Part shown: one piece after another, positions 61,301-64,000 of the stretch
Numbering within the stretch: the first letter of the stretch is position 1
Layout: each line of letters starts with the position of its first letter
Assembly (NCBI GenBank): GCA_029582155.1
Contig: CM055909.1
Span: 47,928,412-47,992,411, forward strand
DNA from: Panopea generosa
Taxonomy: Eukaryota; Mollusca; Bivalvia; Adapedonta; Hiatellidae
Length of the DNA: 64,000 nucleotides
Direction of reading: 5' to 3'
Made by a program: the position numbers and the translations under genes
Notes under the pieces: model-generated
What the model was told of the DNA's origin: nothing
The model's input: only the letters and a program-made list of their open reading frames with translations
Database searches by the model: none

Positions 61301-63537
61301 CATGGGTCAGAGGTATAACAATGAAGGTCACCAATAACTTTCTAAACTAGATCATGGGTCAGAGGTATAACAATGAAGGTCACCAATAACATTCTAAACT
61401 AGATCATGGGCAAGGTGTATAACAATAAAGGTCATCAATAACTTTCTAAACTAGATCATGGGTCAGAGGTATAACAATGAAGGTCACCAATAACATTTTA
61501 AACAAGATCAAGAGCCAGAGGTATAACAATAAAGGTCACCAATACCATTTTAAACTAGATCTTGGCCCAGAGGTATAACAATGAAGGTCACCAATAACTT
61601 TCTAAATGAGATCATGGGTCAGAGGTATAACAATGACCACTAGGCATAACTATGAGTTGTATAACAAAAAAAATTAAAATATGTTACTGATTTTATAATA
61701 CGATGATTGAATGAATTGACACTTAGGGCGTACCAACACTTAATGGGTATGTGACAACAGAATGGAAGATTCTATACTTAACTATCCACATCCAAAATAC
61801 CAAAGTAAAAGATTGAAAAAAAAACACACCAAAAACTGACAAACAAATGAATATACAGAATACAGAACTGCAGTTTTAGTAAATTCTATTTAATACGTCT
61901 CACACTTCAATTTATTTTGTACTGTTTTACATATAGAGGCATGCACCTCTGAAACAATGAACACATTGCCAATGGTTTTAAAATGGCTTTGTTCCATAGT
62001 AAGTCTTCTGTTAGTCCAAATATGCAGGGAAAACATTGGTTAGACCAGATTGCCTTTTCACTATTTCAATGGTTTGATGACACCCATTCATTTTTGACAA
62101 TTTTGTCTATTTGTTGCAGTGTATCACTGCCCATTTTTCAACTGTTATATCTTCATCAAACAGCACCCAATGTCATCCAAACGCATCTTCATCAAACAGT
62201 ACCCAATGTCATCCAAACATATCTTCATCAAACAGTACCCAATGTCATCCAAACATATCTTCATCAAACAGTACCCAATGTCATCCAAACATATCTTCAT
62301 CAAAGAGCACCCAATGTCATCCGAATGCATCTTCATCAAACAGCAACCAATGTCATCCAAACACATCTTCATCAAACAGTACCCAATGTCATCCAAACAT
62401 ATCTTCATCAAACAGTACCCAATGTCATCCAAACATATCTTCATCAAAAAGTACCCAATGTCATCCAAACGCATCTTCATCAAACAGTACCCAATGTCAC
62501 CCAAACATATCTTCATCAAACAGTACCCAATGTCATCCAAACATATCTTCATCAAACAGTACCCAATGTCATCCAAACATATCTTCATCAAACAGCACCC
62601 AATGTCATCCAAACTCACTTCATCAAAGAGCACCCAATGTCATCCAAACATATCTTCATCAAAAAGTACCCAATGTCATCCAAACGCATCTTCATCAAAC
62701 AGTACCCAATGTCACCCAAACATATCTTCATCAAACAGTACCCAATGTCATCCAAACATATCTTCATCAAACAGTACCCAATGTCATCAAACATATCTTC
62801 ATCAAACAGCACCCAATGTCATCCAAACTCACTTCATCAAAGAGCACCCAATGTCATCCAAACATATCTTCATCAAAAAGTACCCAATGTCATCCAAACA
62901 TATCTTCATCAAACAGTACCCAATGTCACCCAAACATATCTTCATCAAACAGTACCCAATGTCATCCAAACATATCTTCATCAAACAGTACCCAATGTCA
63001 TCCAAACATATCTTCATCAAACAGTACCCAATGTCATCCAAACATATCTTCATCAAACAGCACCCAATGTCATCCAAACATATCTTCATCAAACAGTACC
63101 CAATGTCATCCAAACATATCTTCATCAAACAGTACCCAATGTCATCCAAACATATCTTCATCAAACAGTAAACATATCTTCATCTTCAAGCATTTTCATC
63201 AAAAATAATGTCCATAACTTTCTAGGGTGCAATAATCTTGCTACAGCCTTTCCGATTTCTTATTTTCATAAGATTGGTTTCAAAATTGTTAAAATATGTC
63301 AGTTTGATACTTAATGTATATAATGTAAAAATAAGTGTAACCGAAGCACTGATTCTAATGTTGAAAGAACTTCATGTTGAAATAAAATAAGTTAAAACTA
63401 TCTTAGACTATTTAATGTTACTTAAGGCTGAAGGTGAAGAGGAGGTGCTAGTAGCCGGAGACCCAGAGAGAAAACACATGGCAAAATGTGACAAACAAGG
63501 TGGAATATCATACCAACAACACCAGCTGAAATATGCA
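37371..63537 (+). CDS. Ldh2-family NAD(P)-dependent dehydrogenase, gene B (10 of 11 exons, partial)
   Basis: Exons: 37371-37533, 38616-38723, 45639-45719, 46398-46459, 48335-48388, 48626-48724, 50187-50313, 57966-58084, 59619-59714, 63427-63537. Each exon matches its gene A counterpart in length and phase; 340 codons are in the window, and the last exon (48 bp in gene A) should be past the right edge. Landmarks: ADYRGTYTHGLHRI (His49; THG where gene A has SHG), ATALVDGNN, GSNHFGIAAWYGMRA, MAFTSTSP, GTNPLCVTAPAKDGDSFVLDMATTSVAFGK, IPEGWAVDNEGKAITDP, GYKGYGLGMMVEIFCGILSG, GDPERKHMAKCDKQGG. Exon 6 differs from gene A at 6 of 33 residues and exon 3 at 2 of 26, so both copies look under constraint. 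No stop or broken splice site was seen. The gene is a tandem duplicate and its substrate is unknown. Confidence 0.9.
38139..38520 (+). mobile_element. Possible 5' fragment of a mariner-like element, gene B intron 1
   Basis: 'acgaggggtgttcaacaata' resembles mariner terminal sequence, and a decayed reading frame begins about 270 bp further on (ATGCCACGTGGCCAG, then stops). There is no partner end or catalytic region. The family assignment is tentative. Confidence 0.3.
41896..42550 (+). pseudogene. LINE reverse transcriptase domain (broken)
   Basis: An open stretch of 207 codons holds RT motifs: VIVPVPQKGNINDVNNYRGITLTS (template-binding region), SFIAFDIVY at the site of the first catalytic Asp, and GVKQGETLSPLLFLVFINDMYD. 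It ends in a stop just before the catalytic F-A-D-D motif, which appears at about 42547-42560 after a frame change (LLFADDTVLFSYT). Confidence 0.8.
43735..43765. repeat. C(19)A(12) homopolymer junction
   Basis: A run of 19 C followed by 12 A near the expected LINE 3' end. Such runs are prone to assembly and sequencing error. Confidence 0.9.
43767..44890. other. AT-rich part of gene B intron 2
   Basis: I saw no coding segment or named repeat between the LINE tail and the TATTTCAG array. Confidence 0.45.
44905..45500 (+). repeat. About 22-bp tandem array of TATTTCAG motifs, gene B intron 2
   Basis: Some 27 degenerate units of the type 'tatgtatttcagcgtttcac' / 'tatgtatttcagtctaacat' run up to about 140 bp before exon 3. 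Most units carry a YAG preceded by pyrimidine-rich sequence, resembling 3' splice sites. Two short open frames crossing it are repeat artefacts. Confidence 0.9.
46640..47740 (-). mobile_element. 5'-truncated LINE, reverse orientation, gene B intron 4
   Basis: The minus strand encodes the C-terminal part of a non-LTR reverse transcriptase: EQLLGVTIDNTLTRTEQVENTLK (about 47690-47620), WGNCNSDLSDNILKFQKRAAR and FNDLKWMKFHETVGYKKAILMLKI. It ends at 46640-46670 in a (ATT)n-type tail, seen on the plus strand as 'aataataataatgataataa'. Frame breaks show it is dead. It differs from the LINE in intron 2. Confidence 0.78.
49075..49338 (+). repeat. 29-bp minisatellite, gene B intron 6
   Basis: About nine units made of 'cacttttcacccctgaagta' plus 'gagtaccac'. 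A few have an extra 'cacttttcac' inserted (49136 and 49264). A minus-strand open frame across it repeats GVKSGG, as expected from the unit. Confidence 0.95.
50843..51600 (+). repeat. Uninterrupted copy of the repeat split by the transposon (gene B intron 7)
   Basis: The left 90 bp match 10311-10405 and the rest match 14742-15450, without the 4.3-kb transposon in between. The junction is at about 50930-50945 ('cgctatactacaattgacc'). This is a natural empty site for the transposon insertion, but in another copy of the repeat family. Coding potential: none seen. Confidence 0.78.
51650..51706. other. Near-perfect 26-bp hairpin, gene B intron 7
   Basis: Arms 51650-51675 and 51681-51706 around a 5-nt loop (ttcag). 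The inner 17 bp (agaaccagttctgattg against its exact complement) pair perfectly. The outer 9 bp contain one mismatch and one G-U pair. The hairpin sits 90 bp before the 38-bp array. Confidence 0.8.
51790..54805 (+). repeat. 38-bp satellite-like array, about 79 units, gene B intron 7
   Basis: Unit from 'gtagccgtatactacttt' to 'aaggtcttacatgatgtgtg', 38 bp. Variants: gtc(t/g)tacat(a/g)a, 'tactccttttagg', 'gtaaccgt'. A 378-bp block of about ten units (about 52,925-53,290) is repeated next to itself (about 53,305-53,665), so there is higher-order structure. The array lies wholly between exons 7 and 8. Confidence 0.96.
54900..55020. repeat. Second copy of the AGACTC...GAGTCT hairpin repeat
   Basis: 'tagactcaataaaaccgagtctgct' region (54926-54950) matches 8804-8829. 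Stem agactc/gagtct at 54927-54932 and 54942-54947. Confidence 0.45.
55020..57780. other. AT-rich part of gene B intron 7
   Basis: No exon or named repeat recognised over about 2.7 kb, apart from short A and T runs. Confidence 0.4.
57785..57905 (-). repeat. tRNA-related dispersed repeat (SINE-like), copy 3
   Basis: 'cctaggtacaaccagtactg', 'ggatcgaacccgtaacc' and 'gtgagcgggcaacac' match the type at 1-135 and 9107-9290. The minus strand gives a B box, GGTTCGATCC. It ends about 60 bp before exon 8. Confidence 0.6.
58704..59020 (+). mobile_element. tRNA-derived SINE (different family), gene B intron 8
   Basis: A box 'gtggtctagtggtagagcg' and B box 'gtgggtttaatcccc', then a body with 'tagaggatagttctaggact' and a 3' end 'aaaacgacgctaaacacca' followed by ACAACAA. 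The 3' end resembles tails of other molluscan SINEs. The acceptor-stem ends do not pair, so this is not a working tRNA gene. Confidence 0.82.
59720..61640 (+). repeat. 52-54-bp minisatellite, about 36 units, gene B intron 9
   Basis: Unit 'atcatgggtcagaggtataa' + 'caatgaaggtcaccaataac' + a variable 'tttctaaac(g/t)ag' end. The first unit begins within 10 bp of the exon 9 donor site (GTAAGA at 59715). The variable segment alternates between 'ctaaacgag', 'ctaaaatag' and 'caaaaatag' types. Confidence 0.95.
62145..63178 (+). repeat. 36-bp minisatellite, about 29 units, gene B intron 9
   Basis: Unit 'tcttcatcaaacagtaccca' + 'atgtcatccaaacata'. Because 36 is a multiple of 3 and the unit lacks stops in most frames, all three plus frames and a minus frame stay open for hundreds of codons. 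Two units are 34 bp (near 62,615 and 62,829) and shift these frames. A 214-bp stretch of six units is duplicated at that offset. It lies inside an intron, so I do not call the frames genes. Confidence 0.95.
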
Positions 63538-64000
63538 GTAAGTACAATAAGCAGGGTGGCAGTGCAATGACTAGAGCGTTGGCCACTCACGCTAGAGGTT
63601 GCGGGTTACATCCCCACTCGAACTGCTGGCTTCACAATGTATTCAAACTTTTTCAACATCCCATACACTTCAACAAAGGAATGCATTATCCGGGCCTCGT
63701 CAACTGTGCATTCTATAACCTCAAACGTGAAATACTATTTCTTAAAATTATGAACTTAACATAAATGTCAAACCTTTTCTTTTAATACACCAAACTTTCG
63801 TTTTAAAATATCAATTATAAATTTTTGATTAGTGCATTATATAGATACAGATGGACCTTACATTTATTTATATTACTTTGCTGCTTTAATGGGTTATCCC
63901 AGGTTATAAGATCTTTACTTTTTAGATGATTACTATAATTATTTTACTTATTTATTTTTCTTGATTTATTACTGTTATTTCATCATCATCATGATATATA
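63538..64000. other. Start of gene B intron 10
   Basis: Follows the donor GTAAGT. 63556-63625 has tRNA-promoter-like blocks ('gactagagcgttgg', 'ttgcgggttacatcccc') that may be the head of another SINE. The remaining sequence is AT-rich; the last exon is not reached. Confidence 0.4.

Noticed and set aside
61983..63314. 443-codon open frame (and overlapping 365- and 350-codon frames)
   Set aside because: Made of a 36-bp minisatellite open in several frames on both strands, and located inside an intron of gene B.

Overview
This is AT-rich animal nuclear DNA, most likely from a marine mollusc and probably a bivalve. The reasons are spliced genes with GT/AG introns, dense minisatellites, tRNA-derived SINEs with AATC-type tails, non-LTR retrotransposon remnants, and DNA transposons of kinds common in bivalve genomes. 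There are no operons and no bacterial-style coding density. The species call is inference; the gene structures were read directly by joining splice sites in frame.

Layout. 1-1640: a tRNA-related repeat followed by an internally deleted relative of the transposon at 10.4 kb. 2050-2790: a 70-bp tandem array. 3158-7865 (+): a three-exon gene for a secreted EF-hand protein (222 aa), with a 165-bp tandem array in intron 2. 8.3-10.4 kb: SINEs and other repeats. 10406-14741: a 4.3-kb transposon with two near-identical 476-bp direct repeats, a Mutator-like transposase gene (+, two in-frame stops near its start) and an apparently intact His-Me finger endonuclease gene (-). 14.7-18.2 kb: the rest of the repeat split by that transposon, simple repeats and a LINE 3' remnant. 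20.07-20.6 kb: a (ACT)n tract. 20821-21850: a foldback mariner-like element inserted at TA inside a SINE-like repeat. 23.2-25.25 kb (-): a broken gene for a SAP + YqaJ-type exonuclease protein.

The main host locus is a head-to-tail pair of Ldh2-family (PF02615, malate/L-lactate/sulfolactate dehydrogenase-like) genes on the + strand. Gene A (25469-35430) is complete: 11 exons, 355 aa. Gene B (37371 to beyond 63537) has ten exons in the window; the eleventh should lie past the right edge. All ten comparable exons have the same length in both genes (163, 108, 81, 62, 54, 99, 127, 119, 96, 111 bp) and the same phases, so this is a tandem duplication. The introns have diverged completely. Gene B has grown to more than 26 kb by taking in two LINE copies and five minisatellite arrays (about 22, 29, 38, 53 and 36 bp units).

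The most interesting items are the transposase + His-Me endonuclease transposon, with its direct-repeat ends, its deleted sibling at 225-1640 and a natural paralogous 'empty site' at 50.84-51.6 kb; the YqaJ exonuclease pseudogene; a 26-bp near-perfect hairpin at 51650-51706; and the array of 3'-splice-site-like motifs just upstream of gene B exon 3.
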